A DNA stretch of 64,000 bases. Origin: Gemmatimonadota bacterium. Lineage in GTDB: Bacteria; Gemmatimonadota; Gemmatimonadetes; Palauibacterales; Palauibacteraceae. The translations under genes and the position numbers were made by a program. The stretch lies in the NCBI GenBank assembly GCA_029262175.1, contig JAJCZV010000072.1:62001-126000 (forward strand). Reading direction: 5' to 3'. Position 1 is the stretch's first letter. Each line of letters starts with the position of its first letter. This document shows, in pieces, positions 11,857-21,144 of the stretch. The notes beneath the pieces were generated by a model, which was given only the letters and a program-made list of their open reading frames with translations, ran no database searches and was not told where the DNA came from.

Positions 11857-13106
11857 GCGCCCTCCCAACGTCGGATGGCTAGAGAGGCGTTGTGCCCGCC
11901 GAACCCGAAGGAATTGCTCAGCGCGACGGAAACATGGCGCTCAATCGACCCGCCGTGCGCGTACTCCAAATCGCACTCCGGATCTGGCTCTTCAAAGTTG
12001 ATCGTAGGCGGGATGATGCCGTGTTGACACACTGCGGTACACACTGCCGCTTCGATCGCGCCGGCGGCCCCCAGCGTGTGACCCGTCATCGATTTGGTGG
12101 ATCCGATGACGAGGTCGTACGCATGGTCGCCGAAGACGTTCTTGACCGCCGCCGTCTCGGCCGAATCATTGGCCGGCGTCGAGGTTCCATGCGCGTTGAT
12201 GTACTGCACGTCTGTCGGCACCACTCCGCCATCTTCGAGCGCCCGCTCCATGGCGCTCCGAGCCCCCGAGCCATCTGGCGCCGGGGCGGTCATGTGGTAC
12301 GCGTCGGCACTCTGGCCAAACCCGATGACCTCGCCCAGAATCGGCACGCCCCTGGCCTTGGCGTGCTCCATCTCTTCTAGGACCAACATCCCGGAGCCTT
12401 CGCCCATGACGAATCCGTCGCGGCCGGCGTCGAACGGTCGGGAGGCGTGTTCAGGATCATCGTTTCGCGTCGACATCGCCTTCATCGAAGCGAAGCCCGC
12501 CACGCAAAGTGGCGTGATCGTCGACTCCGTCCCTCCGGCGATCATGACGTCCGCCTCACCGTGTCGCACCGATCGAAACGCCAGCCCAATAGCATGTGCG
12601 CTCGACGCGCAGGCGGACACGGTCGCGTAGTTGGGACCTTGGGCCGAATACTTCATCGATACCATCCCGGCGGACATGTCAGCGATGAACATCGGGATGA
12701 AGAACGGAGAAACTCGACTGGGTCCCTGACGGAGCAGTTTCTCATGCTGTTCTTCGAGCAAGGGGAGACCTCCAATGCCCGAACCGATAATGACGCCCAC
12801 CCGGCCCTTTGGCGTGTCGCCAAAGCCATCGGCTAGACCCGCCTCTTGCATGGCCTGGCCAGCGGTGGCGAGCGCAAACTGGAGGAATCGATCGGCCCGC
12901 CTCGCCTCCTTCCGCTCCATATGCGCTTCGGGGTCGAAGTCTTTGACCTCGCACGCAAAACGTACCGTCTGGTCGGAGGGGTCGAACAAGCTGATGGGTG
13001 CCGCCCCGCTCTTACCTGCGAGAAGCGCAGCCCACGTAGAAGTGGGGTCGAGCCCAATCGGCGTGACGAGCCCGACCCCCGTGATCACGACACGTCTTTG
13101 AATCAC
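11853..13106 (-). CDS. fabF: Beta-ketoacyl-ACP synthase II
   Basis: RRVVITGVGLVTPIG, TVSACASSAHAIG, NAHGTSTPANDSAET, GSTKSMTGHTLGAAG; GTG start at 13106. Confidence 0.96.
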   Translation of the reverse strand: MIQRRVVITGVGLVTPIGLDPTSTWAALLAGKSGAAPISLFDPSDQTVRFACEVKDFDPEAHMERKEARRADRFLQFALATAGQAMQEAGLADGFGDTPKGRVGVIIGSGIGGLPLLEEQHEKLLRQGPSRVSPFFIPMFIADMSAGMVSMKYSAQGPNYATVSACASSAHAIGLAFRSVRHGEADVMIAGGTESTITPLCVAGFASMKAMSTRNDDPEHASRPFDAGRDGFVMGEGSGMLVLEEMEHAKARGVPILGEVIGFGQSADAYHMTAPAPDGSGARSAMERALEDGGVVPTDVQYINAHGTSTPANDSAETAAVKNVFGDHAYDLVIGSTKSMTGHTLGAAGAIEAAVCTAVCQHGIIPPTINFEEPDPECDLEYAHGGSIERHVSVALSNSFGFGGHNASLAIRRWEGA

Positions 13107-13122
13107 AGTAGGAACCGTCTGC

Positions 13123-13359
13123 TTACGATTCCTTCTCGGTGAGATACTTGATCGCCTGTCCGACGGTCTGCATCTGCTCGGCATCTTCGTCCGGAATCTC
13201 GATCCCGAACTCCTCCTCAAACGCCATCACGAGCTCTACGGTATCGAGTGAGTCGGCCCCGAGATCCTCGACGAAATTCGCCTCTTCGGTGACCTTCTCC
13301 TGCTCAACACCCAATTCCTGTGCGATGATCTCACGCACTCTGGAAGCATTGTCCGACAT
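13123..13359 (-). CDS. acpP: Acyl carrier protein
   Basis: [35 protein letters not shown] phosphopantetheine DSL motif. Confidence 0.97.
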   Translation of the reverse strand: MSDNASRVREIIAQELGVEQEKVTEEANFVEDLGADSLDTVELVMAFEEEFGIEIPDEDAEQMQTVGQAIKYLTEKES

Positions 13360-13455
13360 GTACCCTTCTCCTTGGAAAAACAGGATCGACATGATCCTAT
13401 GATCTTGACCCTCACCGGTGTTCTGGTTGCCGCTCCGCCCTCGCGGATCCCTCCC

Positions 13456-14193
13456 CTACATCACCATCCCTCCATCCACCACGATGACCTGGCCCGTCAC
13501 ATAAGACCCGGCCGGGCCGACCAAAAATCGCACGACCCGCGCGATATCGGCCGGAGATCCCATGCGTCCCAACGGTATGCGCGCAAGGAGTTCCTCACGT
13601 ACCTCACTGCCAAGCTGGCTCGTCATCTCCGTGTCAATGAAGCCCGGCGCGACCGCGTTCGCTCTCACGCCCCGGGCAGCCAATTCCTGCGCCACGCTCT
13701 TGGTGAGCGCGATCAGGCCGGCTTTTGACGCCGCATAGTTGGACTGGCCCCGGTTTCCCGTCAAGCCCACGATGCTGGACACATTTACGATCTTTCCGGA
13801 GCGTCGTTTCATCATTCCACGAGCCACCGCCCGCATCAGATAGAACGAGCCCGAAAGGTTGGTGTCGAGGACGTCCTGCCACTCCTCGTCCTTCATCCGC
13901 AGAAGGATGTTGTCCCGCGTGATTCCGGCATTGTTGACCAGGATCTCCGGCGGGCCAATTCCCTCTTCTATCGCCTCGAACAGGGCGCGGCAGGCGTCGG
14001 CGTCGGCGACGTTCGCACCGAATCCCGCGTGTCCGGATCCGGGGAGTTCGCCGGCGACTGCGCTGGCTCGATCCGCGGTAGTACCGACCACCGCCACCCT
14101 GGCTCCTGCCTGCGCCAGCTCTTCGGCAATCGCCCTTCCAATGCCGCGCGTGCCCCCGGTGACAATCGCGACGTCGTCGCTCAGCTCCCTCAT
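13456..14193 (-). CDS. fabG: 3-oxoacyl-ACP reductase
   Basis: VAIVTGGTRGIGRAIAEELA...NNAGITRDNILLRM...SNYAASKAGLI. Confidence 0.95.
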   Translation of the reverse strand: MRELSDDVAIVTGGTRGIGRAIAEELAQAGARVAVVGTTADRASAVAGELPGSGHAGFGANVADADACRALFEAIEEGIGPPEILVNNAGITRDNILLRMKDEEWQDVLDTNLSGSFYLMRAVARGMMKRRSGKIVNVSSIVGLTGNRGQSNYAASKAGLIALTKSVAQELAARGVRANAVAPGFIDTEMTSQLGSEVREELLARIPLGRMGSPADIARVVRFLVGPAGSYVTGQVIVVDGGMVM

Positions 14194-15149
14194 CGTTCTC
14201 CCCCGGGCTTGCCCGCTTGCGTCAGACTCCGATTGGTGAACGCGTCTACCGACTCGGCCGTCCCGACCGCGGTTGCAGTGAGAGCGCGGTCGACTCTTCT
14301 CAAGAGTCCCGACAGTACTCTTTCGGGCCCGACCTCGATCCATTCCGTCGGCTCGAATCCACGCATCGTTCCCACGCACTCCACCCAGCGAACCGGCGAC
14401 GTCACCTGAGAAACGAGGGTCTCGAGCGCGGCCCCTGCGCCGGTCACCGACTCGGCCGTGGAATTCGCGACCACCGGCACCTTTGGATCCGAAAGAGTCG
14501 TCGCTTCGAGAACCTCGCGTAGACCGGTCGCCGCGCTCTGCATCAGGGGCGAATGGAACGCCCCGCTCACATTCAAGGGGAGGACCCGTCGGGCGCCGCG
14601 CTCGGAGGCGTACTCTGAGGCCCGTGCAACGGCGCCGGCATCACCGCTGATGACGATTTGGCTGTCGGCGTTCAAGTTGGCGGGGACCACGACGCCGTTG
14701 TCGACTTCGCTACAGATGGCAGTCACGTCGACAAGAGTCATCCCCAGGATCGCCGCCATGGACCCGGGTCGTTGCTTGCCGGCCATCGCCATCAGTTCGC
14801 CCCGGCGACGCACAATGGTCAGCGCGTCTTCGAACGAGAAGGTCCCGGCGATCAAATGCGCCGTCAGTTCCCCGAGCGAGTGACCCGCGGCAACCGCGAC
14901 TTCGCCGACCGCTTCGGAGATCAGCGACCACACGGCGTAACTGTGCACCAAGATGGCCGGTTGAGCGTTCTGAGTCGCCGTCAATTCATCTTCGGGGCCC
15001 TCCCAGCTGAGCTGACTGATTTTGGCCCCCACCGTTTCATCCGCCCGTTCGTACATCTCCCGAACGGACGGGAAAGCCTCGGCCAGATCACGCCCCATGC
15101 CAACGAAATGCGAACCTTGACCCGGAAGAAGCAGTGCCGCGCCGTTCAT
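14190..15149 (-). CDS. fabD: Malonyl-CoA:ACP transacylase
   Basis: ALLLPGQGSHFVGMGRDLAEAFP; AAGHSLGELTAHLIAGTFSFEDAL. Confidence 0.93.
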   Translation of the reverse strand: MNGAALLLPGQGSHFVGMGRDLAEAFPSVREMYERADETVGAKISQLSWEGPEDELTATQNAQPAILVHSYAVWSLISEAVGEVAVAAGHSLGELTAHLIAGTFSFEDALTIVRRRGELMAMAGKQRPGSMAAILGMTLVDVTAICSEVDNGVVVPANLNADSQIVISGDAGAVARASEYASERGARRVLPLNVSGAFHSPLMQSAATGLREVLEATTLSDPKVPVVANSTAESVTGAGAALETLVSQVTSPVRWVECVGTMRGFEPTEWIEVGPERVLSGLLRRVDRALTATAVGTAESVDAFTNRSLTQAGKPGGER

Positions 15150-16138
15150 ACCTCCACCTCCGGCGTTGAAGAAACCATCGCCTGCAAGGCCGCGCTCATA
15201 TCGCCAACGGCATTCGAAGACACGGTGTCGATCGCGGTCCGAATCGCATTCTTTATCGCGCGAGCCGGTGAGGCTCCGTGACAAATGATCGTCACCCCAT
15301 CGACACCAAGAAGGGGTGCGCCGCCATATTCCGTGTAATCGAGAAACTTGAGTACGGCGTTCAGGTCGTGGGCCGAATCGAGGCCGGCGTCTTGGAACAC
15401 GCCCATGATGAAGCCGGAGATGGACTCGTAGAACTTGAGCAGCACGTTTCCGACGAAGCCTCCGCACACGATCACATCGCAATCGCCAGTGATGATTTGG
15501 TGCCCTTCGATGTTTCCGATGAATTCGAGATCTGGGTCACCCGACAACAATCCGTAGGCAGCCACCGAGACGTCTCCGCCCTTCTCCTCTTCCTCGCCCA
15601 CGTTCAGCAGAGCAACCCTGGGCCGCGCCGTGGAAAACCGGTTTCGCAGATAGATCGACCCGAGGTGGGCAAACTGATGTAGTTGATGAGGGCGAACGTG
15701 GATGTTGGCGCCAACGTCCAGCACGAGGACTCGTCCCATCGCCGTCGGAAAGAGCGCAGCCACCGGCGGTCGATCTACCCCCGGAAGCACGCCGAGCGTT
15801 AGCACCGACCCAACCAACATCGCGCCCGTGGACCCGGCCGAAATAAATGCATCGGCCTCTCCGTCGCGCACGGCTTGCAGGCCTCGGACGATCGAGCTCT
15901 GCGGCTTTCGGCGGACCGCCAAAGCGGGGGGCTCGTCGGCGTCGATCCGGTCGGGCGCCACGATCCAGGACACCCCACTGTGGTCAAACTCCGACAGCGT
16001 TCGCTGGGCCATTTCCTCGGGTCCGACGAGAAGGATGGAAACCTCGTCGGCCCAGGCGTCGAGCGCCGCTCGAGCTCCCGCGATCGGGGTCTCGGGCGCT
16101 GTGTCGCCCCCCTGCACGTCGAGGGCTACTCGGATCAT
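15146..16138 (-). CDS. plsX: Phosphate acyltransferase PlsX
   Basis: IRVALDVQGGDTAPETPIAGA...FISAGSTGAMLVGSVLTLG...VLDVGANIHVRPHQL. Confidence 0.95.
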   Translation of the reverse strand: MIRVALDVQGGDTAPETPIAGARAALDAWADEVSILLVGPEEMAQRTLSEFDHSGVSWIVAPDRIDADEPPALAVRRKPQSSIVRGLQAVRDGEADAFISAGSTGAMLVGSVLTLGVLPGVDRPPVAALFPTAMGRVLVLDVGANIHVRPHQLHQFAHLGSIYLRNRFSTARPRVALLNVGEEEEKGGDVSVAAYGLLSGDPDLEFIGNIEGHQIITGDCDVIVCGGFVGNVLLKFYESISGFIMGVFQDAGLDSAHDLNAVLKFLDYTEYGGAPLLGVDGVTIICHGASPARAIKNAIRTAIDTVSSNAVGDMSAALQAMVSSTPEVEV

Positions 16139-16236
16139 GAGTGGATCAGATATTCAGAGTCGGGCGGTGCGGTCCGCGGGCCTGGACGGCGCGCGAAGTG
16201 GCCTCGCTCACCCACACCGCGTGAGGGGCGGGATGC

Positions 16237-16419
16237 TCAAAACTCGTCGATCTGAACGACCTCGCGATCCGCGTAGTGACCGCAGGAAGGACAAACCCGG
16301 TGAGGACGCTTTGGATCTCCACATTTGGGACAGGCCTGCGGGGCCGTAGCGTCGGCCTTGTAATGGGTGCGACGCTTCCGCTTTCGCTGTTTCGAAGCAC
16401 GTCTCTTGGGGACAGCCAT
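16237..16419 (-). CDS. rpmF: Ribosomal protein bL32 (Cys4 form)
   Basis: MAVPKRRASKQRKRKRRTHYKA...CPKCG...CPSCGHYADREV. Confidence 0.96.
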   Translation of the reverse strand: MAVPKRRASKQRKRKRRTHYKADATAPQACPKCGDPKRPHRVCPSCGHYADREVVQIDEF

Positions 16420-16586
16420 ATCTACACTCTTGCTAAAAGTCGGTTATCCCGCGCGTTGACGCGCGGGTCGTCGGGCGCGTTCACGCGCAGAAGCTCAACG
16501 AGAAACGGGGCTTCCGGACCTCGGGGAACGGGGCAAATGGCGCTTTTATGTCCGGATTGTCAACCTCTGGCCCCTGCCACGCCCGG

Positions 16587-17099
16587 TTACTCCGGCTCTC
16601 GCTGACGTAGTGCCGCCCAGCGAGGATCCGGCTCCGGCGGCGGACAGCTGCAGGCCTCGTCTTGGAGCCGCGCCCCGCACCGCGAACACAAGCCTAGACA
16701 CGCCGGCTCGCACTCCACAAACTCCGGCGTTGCTATCCAAAACTCCTCTCGCAGCGCCTCCGTCAAATCGACCTCATTCGCCCTGAGTTCCAGGGGCCAG
16801 ACTCCCTCGTCACCTGGAGCCACATCCGAAGGCGGGCGGTACCAGAACCGGAAATCGAACGTCAGCGGACGAGTCCGCGGCCTCAGACAACGACGGCACT
16901 CCAGCTCGAGTTCGGTGCGCGCGGCGCCTTCAGCCCGGACCCCTCCCGCCGCATCGCTTCGCACCACGACGTCCACATCGATAGGACCGACCCCGGCCGG
17001 CAGCTCTCCGAACTGGGACGATGTATCCTCGATCCTCACTGATCGAGAAATCGGGCCCCGTCCGAGTCGGGACAACGGGATCGTCAGGAGATCGCTCAC
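16587..17099 (-). CDS. YceD/DUF177 family protein
   Basis: LELECRRCLRPRTRPLTFDFRFWY... LCSRCGARLQDEACSCPP; position upstream of rpmF. Confidence 0.85.
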   Translation of the reverse strand: MSDLLTIPLSRLGRGPISRSVRIEDTSSQFGELPAGVGPIDVDVVVRSDAAGGVRAEGAARTELELECRRCLRPRTRPLTFDFRFWYRPPSDVAPGDEGVWPLELRANEVDLTEALREEFWIATPEFVECEPACLGLCSRCGARLQDEACSCPPPEPDPRWAALRQREPE

Positions 17100-17149
17100 G
17101 GGTGCACTCGGTGGCGGAAGTTCGGGCCTGGGCGCTCGACGGCTGAGTG

Positions 17150-17587
17150 CTAGCGCGCCCCAATCAGATCGACGTGTCCGAAGAAAAAGCCCAGCTCCTG
17201 CCGGGCGTTGTCATCCGAATCCGAGGCGTGGATCGCGTTCCGTTCTTTGCTCTCCGCAAATAAAGCGCGCACGGTCCCCGGCTTCGCCTCGGCGGGGTCG
17301 GTTGCCCCGATCACGTCCCTCAGGTGCGGAACGGCCCGCTCGTGTTCCAGGGCGAGGGGCATGCATGGACCCGAGGTCATGAACTCGACCAAAGAGTCGA
17401 AAAACGGGCGTTCGCTGTGGACGGCATAGAATGCCTGGGCCGCACGGTCGTCGAGTCGAACGACTCTCGATCCACGAACCTTGAACCCCGCCTCCTCCAA
17501 GACACCGAGCACGCCACCGATTTTCCCCGAACCGAACGCATCCGGTTTGATAATCGCCAGCGTCAGATTTTGTGTGTGTCCACTCAT
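17150..17587 (-). CDS. ndk: Nucleoside diphosphate kinase
   Basis: QNLTLAIIKPDAFGSGKIGGVLGVLEEAGF; VIGATDPAEAKPGTVRALFAESKERNAIHASDS. Confidence 0.95.
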   Translation of the reverse strand: MSGHTQNLTLAIIKPDAFGSGKIGGVLGVLEEAGFKVRGSRVVRLDDRAAQAFYAVHSERPFFDSLVEFMTSGPCMPLALEHERAVPHLRDVIGATDPAEAKPGTVRALFAESKERNAIHASDSDDNARQELGFFFGHVDLIGAR

Positions 17588-17594
17588 CTATGTC

Positions 17595-18035
17595 CTAGCC
17601 TTCCTCTCTACGTAGTAAGCTCCGAATAATGTCGCCGCGGGTCAGGAACCCGACGAGCTGTCCTTCGCGAACGACTGGAAGCCGTTCGATTTCCTTATCG
17701 AGCATCAGTCGAATCACATCTACCAAGGGTTGATCTTCGTTGACGCACATGACCGTGCGTTCCATCACGTCGCGAACCGCGCCTTCTCCCATTAGCGGCC
17801 CCACATCTGACGCGACATCACCCATTTGATCGAGCACCGGAAGGAAATGCGTCATGACCTGTCGGTCGGTGATCAAACCGAGCACATATCCGTCCTCTCC
17901 GACCACGGGAACCGCACGGAGTCGTTTGCTCACGAGCGTGTTCGCTAAGTCGCTCAGTGACATCTCCGGACTCGCCGTCACGACGTCTCGGGTCATGACC
18001 TCTTCAACCACCGTCGGAGTCCTTTTGGAAGTCAT
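17595..18035 (-). CDS. CBS-domain protein (two CBS domains)
   Basis: VEEVMTRDVVTASPEMSLSDLANTLVSKRLRAVPVVGEDGYVLGLITDRQ; second repeat ending LTRGDIIRSLLRREEG. Confidence 0.88.
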   Translation of the reverse strand: MTSKRTPTVVEEVMTRDVVTASPEMSLSDLANTLVSKRLRAVPVVGEDGYVLGLITDRQVMTHFLPVLDQMGDVASDVGPLMGEGAVRDVMERTVMCVNEDQPLVDVIRLMLDKEIERLPVVREGQLVGFLTRGDIIRSLLRREEG

Positions 18036-18042
18036 CGGTGAC

Positions 18043-18912
18043 TCACGATCGCTCGAGAATCAAATCGACGATATCGGCGGGTCGTTTCGCCACGCCGATG
18101 CCGTGATCCTCGAACGCCTTCATCTTCTCCGCCGCAGTGCCCTCGGATCCGGAGATGATGGCGCCTGCGTGACCCATGCGCCGCCCGGGCGGGGCCGTCT
18201 GGCCAGCGATGAAACCGACGACGGGTTTACTCATGTGTTTCGCTACGTAGTCAGCGGCCGTTTGCTCATCCGTCCCGCCGATCTCTCCCAGCATGGCCAC
18301 CGCCGTGGTATGCGGATCCTCCTCAAAGGCGGCCAAGCAATCGACGAAGTTGGTCCCGATCAATGGGTCGCCTCCGATACCCACACACGCGGACTGGCCA
18401 ATCCCCGCTCGGGTGAGTTGAAAAATCACCTCGTACGTAAGCGTGCCGGATCGGCTGACCACGCCAACGGAGCCCTCCCGCACGATTTGCCCAGGGAGAA
18501 TCCCGACCTTGCAACAGCCGGGAACGATCAACCCCGGACAGTTGGGGCCGATGAGCCGGGCGCCCTTCTCTCTTACGTACGGGAGCACACGGAGCATGTC
18601 ACCCACGGGCACACCTTCCGTAATGCAAACGATGAGGGAGACTCCCGCGTCCGCCGCTTCGAATATGGCATCTGCCGCGAATCGGGCGGGGACGTAGATG
18701 ACGCTGGTGTTGGCCCCGGCTTCAGACACCGCGTCGGCTACCGTGTTGAAAATCGGCACAGCGTCACTGAACGTTTGGCCACCCTTGCCGGGCGTGACCC
18801 CGGCGACCACCTGGGTGCCGTAGTCCATCATCTGCTGCGCATGGAAGGACCCGTCGCGCCCCGTGATACCTTGGACGACGAGCTTCGTGTTCTCTCCGAT
18901 GAAGATCCCCAT
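18043..18912 (-). CDS. sucD: Succinyl-CoA ligase [ADP-forming] subunit alpha
   Basis: [58 protein letters not shown]. Confidence 0.97.
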   Translation of the reverse strand: MGIFIGENTKLVVQGITGRDGSFHAQQMMDYGTQVVAGVTPGKGGQTFSDAVPIFNTVADAVSEAGANTSVIYVPARFAADAIFEAADAGVSLIVCITEGVPVGDMLRVLPYVREKGARLIGPNCPGLIVPGCCKVGILPGQIVREGSVGVVSRSGTLTYEVIFQLTRAGIGQSACVGIGGDPLIGTNFVDCLAAFEEDPHTTAVAMLGEIGGTDEQTAADYVAKHMSKPVVGFIAGQTAPPGRRMGHAGAIISGSEGTAAEKMKAFEDHGIGVAKRPADIVDLILERS

Positions 18913-20042
18913 TATTGACCTCGCTCCACGGCGGTCTTCACCGCTTCGTCCATATCGACCATCGCCTCGAATCCATTGTCGGCCAGAATCTTCACGCCCA
19001 GTTCCTCGTTCGTACCGGTGAGCCTGATCGTGATTGGCACCTGTAAATCGATCCGACTTGTCGCCTCTACGATTCCGTTGGCGACATCATCGCATCGCGT
19101 GATGCCTCCAAAAATGTTGAAGAGGATGGACTTGACGTTTGGGTCCTCGCTAATCAGCTGCAGCGCGGCAACGACTTTGTCGGGATTGGAGGAGCCGCCG
19201 ATGTCGAGAAAGTTTGCAGGGTCGCCACCGTAGTACTTTACGAGATCCATCGTCGCCATGGCGAGTCCGGCGCCGTTCACGCAACAACCCACGTTCCCGT
19301 CCAACTGGATGTAGGTCAGTTCGGCTTCGCGCGCGCGCACCTCAGCGGGGTTCTCGGACTCCACATCGCGGAACGCCTCGATCTCCGGCATGCGGAAAAG
19401 AGCGTTGTCGTCGATGTTCATCTTGGCATCGATCGCCTTAACCTCGCCGTCGCTCGTCACGATCATCGGGTTGATCTCAGCCAGCGTCGCGCCGGATGCG
19501 CGATAGGCCTGATAAAGCTTTACGATGATCGAACTCACCTGACGGGCGGCTTTCGGGTCGTCGTACAGAAAATGCCCCAGACCAGCGGCTTGGTGATTCA
19601 GCAGTCCATAGCGCGGGTCGACCGCCAGCTTTCGTATCGCATCAGGCATGGTGGCCGCGACTTCTTCGATATCCACGCCTCCCTCGGCTGAGACCATGAT
19701 GGTGTCGGCCTGTTTGGCTCGGTCCATCACGATCCCGACATAGGCCTCTGACGCGATGTCTTCAGTGGGCGCGACCAGGACCGCGCGCACCGTGATGCCC
19801 TTGATGTCCATCCCAAGGATTTCGCCTGCCTTCTCGCGGGCTTCGTCGGATGTCTTGGCCAGCTTCACTCCCCCGGCCTTCCCTCTACCGCCAGCGTGCA
19901 CCTGCGCCTTCACGACGACCGAACCGCCGAGGCGTTCCGCTGCGGCCGCCGCCTCGTCGGGTGTCCGCGCCACTTCTCCTGCTGGCACGGGGACTCCGTG
20001 ATCGCTCAGGATCTGCCGTGCTTGATATTCGTGTATGTTCAT
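18912..20042 (-). CDS. sucC: Succinyl-CoA ligase [ADP-forming] subunit beta
   Basis: [60 protein letters not shown]. Confidence 0.97.
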   Translation of the reverse strand: MNIHEYQARQILSDHGVPVPAGEVARTPDEAAAAAERLGGSVVVKAQVHAGGRGKAGGVKLAKTSDEAREKAGEILGMDIKGITVRAVLVAPTEDIASEAYVGIVMDRAKQADTIMVSAEGGVDIEEVAATMPDAIRKLAVDPRYGLLNHQAAGLGHFLYDDPKAARQVSSIIVKLYQAYRASGATLAEINPMIVTSDGEVKAIDAKMNIDDNALFRMPEIEAFRDVESENPAEVRAREAELTYIQLDGNVGCCVNGAGLAMATMDLVKYYGGDPANFLDIGGSSNPDKVVAALQLISEDPNVKSILFNIFGGITRCDDVANGIVEATSRIDLQVPITIRLTGTNEELGVKILADNGFEAMVDMDEAVKTAVERGQ

Positions 20043-20066
20043 GAAATCCCTTCTTACCGGTTCATT

Positions 20067-20190
20067 TCATTCCACTCGATCGGCCACGCCGACTCCGTCC
20101 GCCACGCCGACTCCGTCCGCGACGACGAAGCCGTCCGCAACGACGAAGACGACCCCGACGACCAAGCGGTGCGCGACGACTCAGCCGTCC
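20067..20190 (-). repeat. Degenerate 18-bp tandem repeat array at the carbamate kinase 3' end / sucC leader
   Basis: Plus-strand 18-mers: ggccacgccgactccgtc | cgccacgccgactccgtc | cgcgacgacgaagccgtc | cgcaacgacgaagacgac | cccgacgaccaagcggtg | cgcgacgactcagccgtc. Confidence 0.85.
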
Positions 20191-21134
20191 TTGACGACCG
20201 TGGTGCCGCTATCGCCCAACATCGCTTGTTCCGCATCTTCGAGCGCAGCGATAATCGCCCGCTCGCCACCTTCCTCTACAAACTGAACCGCGGCGCGAAG
20301 CTTTGGACGCATCGAACCCATCGCGGCCCCGCCCGTGTCCAAGAAATCCCTCGCCTCCGAGGTCGTCAACTCGCGAAGCGGTCTGGCATCGGGCCCTCCC
20401 CAATCGGCGTAGACCGCATCTACATCGGTGAGAATCAGCAAGACGGACGCTCCAATTTCGCGGCCCAGAAGCGCGGCAGCCAGGTCTTTGTCGATGACTA
20501 CGTCCACGCCTTCGAGGTTCTTGTCCGAATCGACGTAGACGGGGGTTCCACCACCGCCGGCCGCGACAACGATGACCTCGGCCTCGACCAGCCTTCTCAC
20601 CAACGGGGCCTCGACAAGCCGAATCGGCGCCGGGCTCGCCACGCGACGCCGTAGGGTGCCACGATCATCTTCCTCGACCACCAAGCCTTTGGCGTTCAAC
20701 TCGGCTGCGAGCGCGGGCGATACTGCTCGCCCTATGAATTTCCTCGGCTCCATCCCCGATGGATCGTTCCGATCGATGACCGCCTGGGTCACGAGCGTCG
20801 CGACCAATCGTTCCACCCCTGCCCTTGCGAGCGCGTTTTGAAGCGACTGCTGCATCATGTATCCGATCCAGCCAGCGGTCGCAGCCACGAGCACCCCGAG
20901 CGGGAGCTCGGAGACCTCAGCACGCGATCGTTCGTTGCGAAGCAAGGCGTCCCCGACCTGGGGCCCGTTACCATGCACCACCGCCACCTTCCAACCGTGG
21001 CGCACAAAGTCGACGATCGGCCTCAGACTCTCGCGTGTATGTCTGAATTGGTTCTCGATCGTCGCAGGCTCACCGCTCGGTGAGAGGGCGTTCCCACCAA
21101 CCGCAACGACGGCGGTCTTGGTGTGTCTCGACAT
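20181..21134 (-). CDS. arcC: Carbamate kinase
   Basis: TAVVAVGGNALSPSGEPATIENQFRHTRESL, VVHGNGPQVGDALLRNE, VVAAGGGGTPVY, VLLILTDVDAVYADWG, GTTVVKDG C-terminus. Confidence 0.92.
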   Translation of the reverse strand: MSRHTKTAVVAVGGNALSPSGEPATIENQFRHTRESLRPIVDFVRHGWKVAVVHGNGPQVGDALLRNERSRAEVSELPLGVLVAATAGWIGYMMQQSLQNALARAGVERLVATLVTQAVIDRNDPSGMEPRKFIGRAVSPALAAELNAKGLVVEEDDRGTLRRRVASPAPIRLVEAPLVRRLVEAEVIVVAAGGGGTPVYVDSDKNLEGVDVVIDKDLAAALLGREIGASVLLILTDVDAVYADWGGPDARPLRELTTSEARDFLDTGGAAMGSMRPKLRAAVQFVEEGGERAIIAALEDAEQAMLGDSGTTVVKDG

Positions 21135-21144
21135 GGAGGTGGGG

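Noticed and set aside
17854-18918. Plus-strand 354-aa ORF
   Set aside because: Antisense of sucD and the CBS gene; no recognisable domain.
20035-20286. Plus-strand ORF with SATPTPSATPTPSATTKPSATTK mucin-like repeats
   Set aside because: It is the reverse frame of the 18-bp repeat at the carbamate kinase/sucC junction; no RBS or homology seen. The repeat itself is reported instead.
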